Source: an uncultured Bacilli bacterium
Lineage (GTDB): Bacteria; Bacillota_I; Bacilli_A; RF39; UBA660
Assembly (NCBI GenBank): GCA_934098745.1
Contig: CAKOPG010000029.1
Span: forward strand, 1-9,443
Length of the DNA: 9,443 nucleotides
Reading direction: 5' to 3'
The notes below the pieces were generated by a model. It was given only the letters and a program-made list of their open reading frames with translations. It did no database searches and was not told where the DNA came from. A program made the translations under genes and the position numbers. Positions within the stretch are counted from its first letter, which is position 1; every line of letters starts with the position of its first letter. This document shows, in pieces, positions 1 through 5,803 of this stretch.

Positions 1-26
1 CTTATATAAATTATTATAGCAATTTA

Positions 27-70
27 AAAAGTAGATCACATTCTATTTTTGTGTCTACTTTTATTTTATC
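27..70. terminator. AT-rich hairpin with T-rich tail
   Basis: The arms AAAAGTAGA-T-CACA (27-40) and TGTGTCTACTTTT (50-62) pair over about 13 bp with one bulged T, followed by a T-rich tail. It looks like a Rho-independent terminator for a gene ending left of the window, and the A/T symmetry could make it bidirectional. The 3' arm is also part of a sequence that recurs inverted near 9392, so this could instead be a fragment of a mobile-element end. Confidence 0.6.
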
Positions 71-118
71 AGTTCAATTTAGATAGTCTTTCTTTTAGAT
101 TATATAGTAGGAAATAAC

Positions 119-147
119 TTTACAATATTTCTTTTTAGTAGTATTAT
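119..147 (+). promoter_or_regulatory. Probable promoter of the 177-899 gene
   Basis: A TTTACA -35 box (119-124) lies 17 nt from a TATTAT -10 box (142-147), giving a start near 154 and a leader of about 23 nt that contains the ribosome site GAGGTGG at 164-170. The spacing is ideal and both boxes differ from consensus by one base. It is a prediction in AT-rich DNA where chance matches are common. Confidence 0.5.
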
Positions 148-176
148 ATTAAATAATTATTTTGAGGTGGTTTTTG

Positions 177-899
177 GTGGAAGATAAATTAAAAAAACAA
201 TATATTAAAAGTGATATAGCACTTTCGGGAATGTTAATTGGGGGAGGTATAATTGCTTTTGGTATTGGGGGATTGTTGTTAACAGGAAATAATATAATTG
301 ATTCTTATATATTACATTTTCTTAGTTTAATTGCTTATCCGGTAGGAGCTTCAATATGTATATATAATGGTATGAAGTTAGCTTCTTCAGAAAATAAGAT
401 TAGAGATATAAAAGATGAATATAAGTTATTAAAGAAGATGAGAGAAGAAGATAAGCCTGCAAAAGAGAAAAAGGCTAAAATTATATATGAGAATATAACG
501 ACATATGATGAAGTAGATAGTAAAATACATACAGATATGGAAGTAACGGATTTTTATCAAGATACTTTATATGATTATGGAGCGATATTTGGTTTTGTTA
601 TTCAATATATGGAAGATACGAAGAAAGATATTTTAACCGTATGTAAGGAATTTAATTTATCTTTAGAAGATATATTAATAGTATATTTGAATATGGCAAA
701 GACTTATTATACACAGGGAGATATAAGTAATGGAGATAAGTTTTTAAATGAAGTAAGAAGATGTAAATATAGAAGTGATATAGTTAATAGTATAATGGAT
801 GAAATACAAAGTAAGAGGAAGTTTTATCAATATAGGGATAATTCTAAGAAGAGAGTATTATCTTTAGATATTAAAGCTAAATCTTTAAATTTAAAATAG
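177..899 (+). CDS. Two-TM membrane protein of unknown function
   Basis: I do not recognise this 240-residue protein. The start is placed at GTG 177 because GAGGTGG (164-170) sits 6 nt before it. The in-frame TTG at 162 would put that ribosome site inside the gene. Residues about 14-36 (glycine-rich) and 42-64 form two membrane helices joined by a short loop. A highly charged Lys/Glu stretch (about 70-102) follows, then a soluble, mostly helical C-terminal region of about 135 residues. The part containing YLNMAKTYYTQGDISNGDKF resembles a TPR-like helical hairpin, but I cannot assign a family. The positive-inside rule suggests both termini are cytoplasmic. It is monocistronic, with its own promoter and terminator. 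A membrane scaffold or partner-binding protein is only a guess from the topology. Confidence 0.85.
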   Translation: MEDKLKKQYIKSDIALSGMLIGGGIIAFGIGGLLLTGNNIIDSYILHFLSLIAYPVGASICIYNGMKLASSENKIRDIKDEYKLLKKMREEDKPAKEKKAKIIYENITTYDEVDSKIHTDMEVTDFYQDTLYDYGAIFGFVIQYMEDTKKDILTVCKEFNLSLEDILIVYLNMAKTYYTQGDISNGDKFLNEVRRCKYRSDIVNSIMDEIQSKRKFYQYRDNSKKRVLSLDIKAKSLNLK

Positions 900-927
900 A
901 TTTCTCTTTAGAGAGATTTCTTTTTTT
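898..927 (+). terminator. Rho-independent terminator after the two-TM gene
   Basis: Bases 898-906 pair with 911-919 around a four-base loop (9 pairs, two of them wobble), followed by C and seven T. It overlaps the TAG stop codon of the preceding gene. A more degenerate relative stands before repeat copy B (about 2985-3011), so this terminator belongs to the left edge of the interspersed repeat. Confidence 0.65.
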
Positions 928-1018
928 ATTATCCCTAAGGGACTAACGTAATATAAAAAAGGTCCTTAAGTATAATACTTAAAGATATAATAAGGAGCAT
1001 TTGATGGGAAGGTTTTAA
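928..1018 (+). repeat. Interspersed repeat copy A with orphan leader
   Basis: The element has three parts. A 28-base segment at 928-955 (TCCC..GGGACTAACGTAATATA) recurs directly at 3013-3039 and inverted at 5697-5726. A hairpin follows, whose main stem is TTAAGTA (966-972) with TACTTAA (976-982). Then comes GATATAATAAGGAG (984-997), identical to the segment before the surface-protein gene at 3239-3252. Here that ribosome site (AAGGAG, 992-997) leads only ATG 1004 and a stop at 1016-1018. It looks like the expression leader of a surface-protein cassette whose coding region has been lost or moved. Confidence 0.75.
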
Positions 1019-1156
1019 ACCTTTTATTAAAAAAATATCCCTCACTTGTTAAATAAGATATATGATAAATTCTAAGATAAATCAATAGTCGTATAGGAAT
1101 TTCTTGGTATTTATAGTATAATTGTATTGAGAAAAATCTTATTAAGGAGGGATTTT
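1019..1156 (+). promoter_or_regulatory. Probable promoter with unusual -35 box
   Basis: The -10 box is a perfect TATAAT at 1117-1122. At the standard 17-nt spacing the -35 position holds TAGGAA (1094-1099), not TTGACA. The rnfC promoter at 7157-7185 has the same TAGGAA-17-TATAAT layout, and 24 of 29 bases match. The inferred start is near 1129, followed by the ribosome site AAGGAGG (1144-1150). The rest of this gap (1019-1090) is AT-rich, and I see no gene in it. Confidence 0.45.
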
Positions 1157-1677
1157 ATGATAGAAAATACTGATAAATATTTTGAAGTATTAAATGATAT
1201 TAAGAAAACTTTAATTGTTACTAGAAATAAAATAGTAGAAAACGCAAATAAGGATTTAGTTTTAATGTATTATAATATCGGTTTAAAGTTAATTGAAAAT
1301 AACAAATGGGGTTCATCTTTTATTGATACGTTAGCAAAAGATTTAAAAGTTGAGTTTCCTACTTTAAAAGGTATGTCTGCAAGAAATTTAAGGTATATGC
1401 AAAAGTTTGCAACAGAATTTGATAATGATGAATTTTTGCAACATCATGTTGCAAAATTACCTTGGTCTTCTATAACAACTATAATGGATCAAGTAAAAGA
1501 GTTGTTAAAGAATCCATATATATTTGATTTTATAGCTGCTTAATTAGCATTAAAAGATATTATAAACCTATCGGTGTAAGTGAATATAAAATTTTGTCAG
1601 AGATACCTGAGTTTTTAGAAAATACTTTTCTAAGTATTGAAGATATAGAAAGAAGATTGGAGGAGGATTCTGAATGA
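1157..1677 (+). pseudogene. Decayed DUF1016 / YhcG-family nuclease gene
   Basis: An ORF from ATG 1157 (AAGGAGG at 1144-1150) encodes 128 residues to the stop at 1541-1543. Residues 1-108 match the DUF1016 N-terminal domain (YYNIGLKLIENNKWG, SARNLRYMQKFA, KLPWSSI). They run straight into LLKNPYIFDFIA, which in intact proteins lies roughly 60 residues further on. After the stop, ALKDI (1547-1561) and then, one base out of frame, KPIGVSEYKILSEIPEFL to LEEDSE (1564-1674) match the C-terminal tail of the family. The PDDEXK catalytic core between these parts is missing. Full-length members are about 340-370 residues, so at least two internal deletions plus a frameshift have occurred. An intact gene would be a putative nuclease often found near restriction or mobile loci. 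The N-terminal fragment may still be translated. Confidence 0.85.
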
Positions 1678-2015
1678 ATATAAATATTAATAGAGTAAAA
1701 ATTATTGTTACTATACCATTAGAAAATGTAGAAGAAGTTAGAAACGCTATATGCGAAGCTGGTGCTGGTGTTATCGGTAATTATACTCATTGTTCAATGT
1801 CTACTAAATGTGTAGGAACATTTAAACCAACTGATGATGCTAATCCGTACATTGGGAAAAAGAATAATTTAGAATTTGTTGATGAAGAAAAGTTAGAAGT
1901 TGTTTGTGATGTTAAGAAAGTAAAGAAAGTAATTTCGACTTTAAGAAAAGTACATCCTTATGAGGAACCTGCAATAGATATTATTCCTTTAATTGAAGAA
2001 AATTATTTTGAATAA
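1674..2015 (+). CDS. Stand-alone Nif3/YqfO PII-like (CutA-fold) domain protein
   Basis: This 113-residue protein corresponds to the PII/CutA-like domain inserted in bacterial Nif3 proteins (YqfO), which also exists as a free protein of about 100-110 residues. Diagnostic segments are GAGVIGNYTHCS (30-41), FKPTDDANPYIGKKNNLEFV (50-69) and HPYEEPAIDIIPL (94-106), the family signature. The flanking Nif3 metal-binding domains are absent, as expected for the free form. Such domains form trimers and are thought to bind small ligands or metals, but no defined reaction is known. The ATG overlaps the TGA of the YhcG remnant (ATGA, 1674-1677), with GGAGGAGG (1659-1666) as ribosome site. It is therefore translationally linked to the wrecked gene and probably shares the 1094-1122 promoter. 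It looks intact. Confidence 0.85.
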   Translation: MNININRVKIIVTIPLENVEEVRNAICEAGAGVIGNYTHCSMSTKCVGTFKPTDDANPYIGKKNNLEFVDEEKLEVVCDVKKVKKVISTLRKVHPYEEPAIDIIPLIEENYFE

Positions 2016-2054
2016 ACTATTAGATTTATATTAAAGGTGGTAAAAAAACAAAAT

Positions 2055-2310
2055 ATGATAGACATGTTTAAATTATTATAAAAACAATATACAAGAATAT
2101 GAAGATAAAGAAGTATTGTTTAATGATTTAATGATGACTAGAAATTATTTTTATTATAACATTGACTTTGAAAGTGATAGATTAAATAATATTATTGATA
2201 AAATTATAAACTATTATAATAATTATATGATTGAAAATGAGTTACTTAATTCATTTGTTGAAAAATATTATAGTTGTTTGAATTATTTAAAGAAAAATAA
2301 AAGTATATGA
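2055..2310 (+). pseudogene. Small Tyr/Asn-rich ORF, possibly frameshifted
   Basis: An ATG at 2055 opens MIDMFKLL and stops at 2079-2081. One frame over, the sequence is open from 2062 to the TGA at 2308-2310 and reads YKNNIQEYEDKEVLFNDL and onward, rich in Tyr, Asn and Ile. Joined, the two give one plausible protein of about 85 residues, so a one-base loss near 2079 may have broken it. Alternatively the second part alone is a gene of 64 residues from TTG 2116, or 59 from ATG 2131. Neither start has a well-placed ribosome site: AGGTGG (2035-2040) is 14 nt from ATG 2055. I recognise no family. It lies between the Nif3-like and hydrolase genes of one transcription unit. Confidence 0.4.
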
Positions 2311-2357
2311 ATTAAAATGTCATGGTGGTTTAATAAAGAGATAATTTAGGAGGGAAT

Positions 2358-2927
2358 ATGAAAAAAAATTATTTTATAATACATGGTTTTATGGGAAGTA
2401 ATATAGAAAATTGGTTTCCTTGGTTTAAAGAACAAATTGATTCTGACAACTCTTTATGTATAATTCCACAATTTCCTATAGAGTTAGATAAACATAATTA
2501 TAATGAATGGAAAAAATTATTAGATGTATATTATAAAGAGTTTAATATGATTAATAATGATTCTGTTATTATAGGACATTCTACGGGTAGTATTTGTGCT
2601 GTTAAATATGTATTAGAGAATAAAATTAAAATTGATAAGTTAATTTTAGTAAGTGGATTCAATAATTATTTAGCACCTAATGAAAATGATATACACAATA
2701 AAATTAATCCAACTTATTATGTAGATAAAAATGAAATTAAAGAAATTCAAAAATATGCTAATGAGATAATTTGTATTTATGGAGATGACGATCCTTATAT
2801 TCCACAAGATGTATTTCATAAATTTGCTGAATCAATAGATGCCAAAGAAGTTATTATAAAAAATGGTGGTCATCTAAATACGGATTCAGGATATACTGAA
2901 TTTACTGAACTACTTAAATATGTCTAA
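2358..2927 (+). CDS. RBBP9/YdeN-type alpha/beta serine hydrolase
   Basis: A 189-residue alpha/beta hydrolase of the small RBBP9/YdeN (DUF452-like 'serine hydrolase family') type, which is usually about 180-195 residues. The N-terminal HGFMGSNIENWFPWF (9-23) supplies the oxyanion-hole loop and the family's W-x-PW motif. The nucleophile elbow is GHSTGS with Ser75, the acid is probably Asp145 in GDDDPYIP (142-149), and the base is His172 in NGGH. The triad is complete and there is no signal peptide, so a cytoplasmic esterase or peptidase-like enzyme is expected, but the substrate is unknown. The ribosome site AGGAGG (2348-2353) is 4 nt from ATG 2358. It is the last gene before a strong terminator and was probably transcribed with the Nif3-like gene. 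Confidence 0.9.
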   Translation: MKKNYFIIHGFMGSNIENWFPWFKEQIDSDNSLCIIPQFPIELDKHNYNEWKKLLDVYYKEFNMINNDSVIIGHSTGSICAVKYVLENKIKIDKLILVSGFNNYLAPNENDIHNKINPTYYVDKNEIKEIQKYANEIICIYGDDDPYIPQDVFHKFAESIDAKEVIIKNGGHLNTDSGYTEFTELLKYV

Positions 2928-2928
2928 T

Positions 2929-2956
2929 ACGCATGCAAATTTAGCGTGCGTTTTTA
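2929..2956 (+). terminator. Rho-independent terminator after the hydrolase
   Basis: ACGCATGC (2929-2936) pairs with GCGTGCGT (2944-2951) around a 7-base loop, with one wobble pair, followed by a T run. It begins one base after the TAA stop, and its stem is GC-rich against the local background. It separates the hydrolase operon from the surface-protein cassette. Confidence 0.85.
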
Positions 2957-2984
2957 AATTATCAAAATTTAGTATGTATCAAAG

Positions 2985-3073
2985 AATACTCTTTATAGGG
3001 ATTTCTTTTTTGTTATCCCAAAGAGACTAACGTAAGATAAAAAAGGTCCCTAAGTAATATACTTAAGGACATA
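2985..3073 (+). repeat. Interspersed repeat copy B
   Basis: The copy includes a degenerate terminator-like segment (about 2985-3011, ending in a T run), the core segment at 3013-3039 with ACTAACGTAAGATA, and a hairpin with TAAGTA (3051-3056) against TACTTA (3060-3065), extending to about 3046-3070 with one mismatch. Order and spacing match copy A up to the hairpin. The two copies then part: copy A continues into the ribosome site, while B continues into about 85 bases of AT-rich DNA before the promoter at 3161. Confidence 0.75.
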
Positions 3074-3160
3074 CTTCTATCTTTATCTAACCTATATAAA
3101 TTATAGCATGCCACGCATTTTCTGTAAATATAAAATTAAACTTTTTTAAAATTTCAAATA

Positions 3161-3189
3161 TTGTAAAATATGGCTTGAACCCTTATAAT
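3161..3189 (+). promoter_or_regulatory. Promoter of the surface-protein gene
   Basis: TTGTAA (3161-3166) and a perfect TATAAT (3184-3189) are separated by exactly 17 nt, so the predicted start is near 3196. Inverted hexamers CTTGAA (3174-3179) and TTCAAG (3208-3213) flank the -10 box and the predicted start, a possible operator but a weak one. The promoter lies inside the inverted repeat pair B/C. Confidence 0.6.
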
Positions 3190-3216
3190 GTAAGGCATTT
3201 GCATCCATTCAAGAGG

Positions 3217-3257
3217 GCCCTTAAGTATATTACTTAAGGATATAATAAGGAGTGTTT
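3217..3257 (+). promoter_or_regulatory. Leader hairpin and ribosome site of the surface-protein gene
   Basis: A perfect 9-bp stem, CCTTAAGTA (3219-3227) with TACTTAAGG (3231-3239), ends 7 bases before AAGGAG (3247-3252), which is 5 nt from ATG 3258. The same hairpin occurs in copies A and B, and the sequence GATATAATAAGGAG after it is identical to copy A. There is no T run, so it is not a terminator. It may stabilise the mRNA 5' end or control translation, which is inference. Confidence 0.65.
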
Positions 3258-5690
3258 ATGGAGAATAAAAAGATTATTATCATATTACTTATATTTACTT
3301 TAATAGCAACACTAATGGGTGGGACATTTGCTTATCTTAGTTGGCAAGCAAATAACTCTGATAGAACATTAGTAACATTTACTACCACGAAAGCTTTTAG
3401 TTGTTCAGCAAATGGGGGTGGGAATATAAACACCAACAATGTTACATTTGCTCCGGTAGATAGTAAGAAATGTAATAGTTCTGAATATGTTTTAAAGAGA
3501 AAATTAACTTTTAATGTTACTAAAAAGAATAAAGAAAATGTTAAATTAAATAGTTGGTTAAATATAAATAACTTAGGAAGTTATTTAAGAGGGAATAGTA
3601 ACTTTAAATGGGTAGTAAGTAGTGAAGAAAGTTGTAGCAAAGGAATAGTAAGTAGTGGAGACTTTGGAAGTATTACTACAGAAAGTAGTAAGATAGAAAT
3701 ATTTAATGATGTCTATGATAAAACTACTTCAGGAGATTACTATTTATATATGTGGTTAGATAAAGCAGAAACTAAAATACCAGATAGTGATATAAGTACT
3801 AGAACTTTTGATTTATCACTAGATGGAGAATGTAGTGAAAGTACAATATCAGTATTAGGGGATATAAAAGAAATATCTAATTATCAAAATACTCCAATAC
3901 CAGTAACCATAAAAAATAACAATAATTATCCCGTAACAGTAAGTATATCTTTTAAAGAAACAAGTTTATTAAAAGATATGGAAATACCTGCAAATAGTAC
4001 AGTTAATCATGATGTATATTTATCGGAAGAAGCATATAAGGCAGGTAATGGTGGAGTAACCAATTATTTATCAATAGGTATAAATGATAACAATAAAATA
4101 ATTAAATTTAATTCTATAGTAGGTTTTACTAAACCATATCATTATTTGAAACAAGCAAGTTCATACAAAAACTTTATTACTACAGTTAATAGCAATATAA
4201 CAAATACATCAATAAAGACAATAACATTTATGGATAACAATGTAGCTCCGGATAGTGAAATAAGAACACTGGTAGGTTCATTTGATGTATCAGCAGACAG
4301 CGGTGGCACAATAATGGCATATTACTATGAAACAGAGACATCAGGACAATATGATTTTTATATTGGATCATCAGATGGTGTAGTGTATGCCAATCCAAAT
4401 TCAAGTTATACATTTTATAGTTTAACAAATTTGACTGATATAAGTGGTATGGAATATTTTAATACACCAAATGTAACTAGTATGTATTATATGTTTTACC
4501 GTTGTAACAGTCTTACAACATTGGATTTAAGTAATTTTGATACGTCAAAGGTAACCAGTATGAATCAAATGTTTTCTAATTGTAGTAGTCTTACAACCTT
4601 GGATTTAAGCAACTGGGATACCTCAAAAGTAACCAATATGAGTTCTATGTTTTCTTATTGCAGTAAGCTTGCAACCTTATACTTAAGTCATTTTGACACC
4701 TCGAAAGTAACTAATATGCGAACTATGTTTTCTGGTTGTAGTAAACTTACAACTTTAGATTTAAGCAATTTTGATACCTCGAATGTAACTAATATGGGTA
4801 GTATGTTTTTTTCTTGTAGCAGTCTCATAACCTTAGACGTCAGTCATTTTGATACGTCGAATGTAACTGATATGCAATCTATGTTTTATAATTGCAGTAA
4901 TCTTACAACATTAGATGTCAGTCATTTTGACACCTCAAAAGTAACTAGTATGAGTGATATGTTTTCTGGTTGTAGTAAACTCACAACATTAGATGTCAGT
5001 CATTTTGACACCCAAAATGTAATTAATATGAGCTATATGTTTTATAATTGCCGAAGTCTCACAACCTTAGACTTAAGTCATTTCGACACTTCAAAAGTAA
5101 CCACTATGTATGGAATGTTTAATGATTGCAGTAGTCTCACAACCTTAGACTTAAGCAATTTTGATACCTCGAATGTAACTAATATGGGTAGTATGTTTTT
5201 TTCTTGTAGTAGTCTCACAACTTTAAACGTAAGTAGCTTTGATACCTCAAAAGTAACCACTATGTATGGAATGTTTTATTATTGCAGTAGTCTCACAACC
5301 TTAGACTTGGGTAATTTTGATACGTCAAAAGTGACGGATATGTCTCGAATGTTTCGTGGTTGCAGTAAACTTACAACTTTAGACGTCAGCAACTTTGATA
5401 CCTCAAATGTAACTAATATGAGTGATATGTTTTGGGCTTGTAATAGTCTTACGATCTTAGATTTAAGTAACTTTAATACGTCAAAGGTAACCAATATGTC
5501 TGGAATGATTGGTTGGTGCAATAAACTTGCAACACTTAATATTAAAGGCTTTACTTTTGATAGTGTTACTTCATATGGTAATATGTTTGATTCAGTACCT
5601 ACAACTGTTAAAATAATCGTAGGTAGTGGGACAGCTAAAACATGGTTAAATACTAATTTTAGTAGTTATACTAATATAGTAATTGGGTAA
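3258..5690 (+). CDS. Surface protein: SipW-type signal plus DUF285 26-residue repeats
   Basis: This 810-residue protein starts at ATG 3258, because AAGGAG lies 5 nt upstream and the in-frame GTG at 3252 overlaps that site. Residues 1-30 form a Lys-rich start and hydrophobic helix ending GGTFAYLSW, like the signal class processed by SipW-type peptidases in TasA/camelysin-like proteins. Residues about 30-200 look like a secreted beta-rich domain with scattered cysteines (FSCSANGG, KKCNSSEY, ESCSKG, GECS). About 200-390 is a further beta-rich linker. From 392 the DUF285 / bacterial surface 26-residue repeat (TIGR02167 type, BspA-like) begins: a degenerate first unit, 13 exact-length units (419-756), a degenerate last unit, then a short tail ending NTNFSSYTNIVIG. 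I see no LPXTG motif or C-terminal membrane helix, so attachment is unclear. It is probably an adhesin or matrix protein, expressed alone from its own promoter. Confidence 0.9.
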   Translation: MENKKIIIILLIFTLIATLMGGTFAYLSWQANNSDRTLVTFTTTKAFSCSANGGGNINTNNVTFAPVDSKKCNSSEYVLKRKLTFNVTKKNKENVKLNSWLNINNLGSYLRGNSNFKWVVSSEESCSKGIVSSGDFGSITTESSKIEIFNDVYDKTTSGDYYLYMWLDKAETKIPDSDISTRTFDLSLDGECSESTISVLGDIKEISNYQNTPIPVTIKNNNNYPVTVSISFKETSLLKDMEIPANSTVNHDVYLSEEAYKAGNGGVTNYLSIGINDNNKIIKFNSIVGFTKPYHYLKQASSYKNFITTVNSNITNTSIKTITFMDNNVAPDSEIRTLVGSFDVSADSGGTIMAYYYETETSGQYDFYIGSSDGVVYANPNSSYTFYSLTNLTDISGMEYFNTPNVTSMYYMFYRCNSLTTLDLSNFDTSKVTSMNQMFSNCSSLTTLDLSNWDTSKVTNMSSMFSYCSKLATLYLSHFDTSKVTNMRTMFSGCSKLTTLDLSNFDTSNVTNMGSMFFSCSSLITLDVSHFDTSNVTDMQSMFYNCSNLTTLDVSHFDTSKVTSMSDMFSGCSKLTTLDVSHFDTQNVINMSYMFYNCRSLTTLDLSHFDTSKVTTMYGMFNDCSSLTTLDLSNFDTSNVTNMGSMFFSCSSLTTLNVSSFDTSKVTTMYGMFYYCSSLTTLDLGNFDTSKVTDMSRMFRGCSKLTTLDVSNFDTSNVTNMSDMFWACNSLTILDLSNFNTSKVTNMSGMIGWCNKLATLNIKGFTFDSVTSYGNMFDSVPTTVKIIVGSGTAKTWLNTNFSSYTNIVIG
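4431..5603 (+). repeat. Tandem 78-bp repeat array (DUF285 units)
   Basis: Units begin at 4512, 4590, 4668, 4746, 4824, 4902, 4980, 5058, 5136, 5214, 5292, 5370 and 5448, each exactly 78 bases, with a degenerate 81-base unit before them (4431) and a degenerate one after (5526). The consensus protein unit is LTTLDLSNFDTSKVTNM followed by SxMFxxCSS. Near-identical DNA tracts occur between non-adjacent units: 4761-4819 equals 5151-5209, and 5091-5120 nearly equals 5247-5276. This points to recent duplication or gene conversion. Confidence 0.95.
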
Positions 5691-5696
5691 TAACAT

Positions 5697-5726
5697 TATA
5701 TTACGTTAGTCCCGTAAGGGATAATT
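5697..5726 (-). repeat. Inverted repeat copy C
   Basis: The reverse complement reads AATTATCCCTTACGGGACTAA followed by CGTAATATA. It matches copy A at 928-955 except for a small change between CCCT and GGGAC. It begins 6 bases after the surface-protein stop codon, so copies B and C face each other around that gene. It contains a minimal TCCC/GGGA hairpin (5710-5721) without a clear T run, so it is at best a weak terminator. Confidence 0.75.
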
Positions 5727-5803
5727 AGCGATAAATTTTATTAAAAATATTTAAAAATATGTATAAATATGATAGAATTATATTGAAAGTAGAGGGTGAT
5801 ATA

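Noticed and set aside
162..176. TTG 162 as start of the first gene
   Set aside because: The ribosome site GAGGTGG (164-170) would then be inside the coding region. GTG 177 fits it with a 6-nt spacer.
1011..1026. AAGGTTTTAAACCTT palindrome as a terminator
   Set aside because: The arms meet with almost no loop, the effective stem is only 5-6 AT-rich pairs, and the T run is short.
1674..2310. TGA read as tryptophan (Mycoplasma code)
   Set aside because: The intact genes use TGG for every Trp, and extending the two TGA-ended frames adds only a few unmatched residues before another stop.
3013..3039. Core repeat as a dif/Xer recombination site
   Set aside because: I could not fit an 11-6-11 arm layout to the core, and no tyrosine recombinase gene is present in the window.
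5078..5521. Long open frames on the - strand inside the repeat array
   Set aside because: They carry the 78-base period of the surface-protein gene and are antisense shadows with no ribosome sites. The same holds for the - strand frame at 4228-4428.
4431..5603. CRISPR-like regular repeats
   Set aside because: The 78-base periodicity is continuous coding sequence for DUF285 units, with no spacers between short palindromic repeats and no cas genes.
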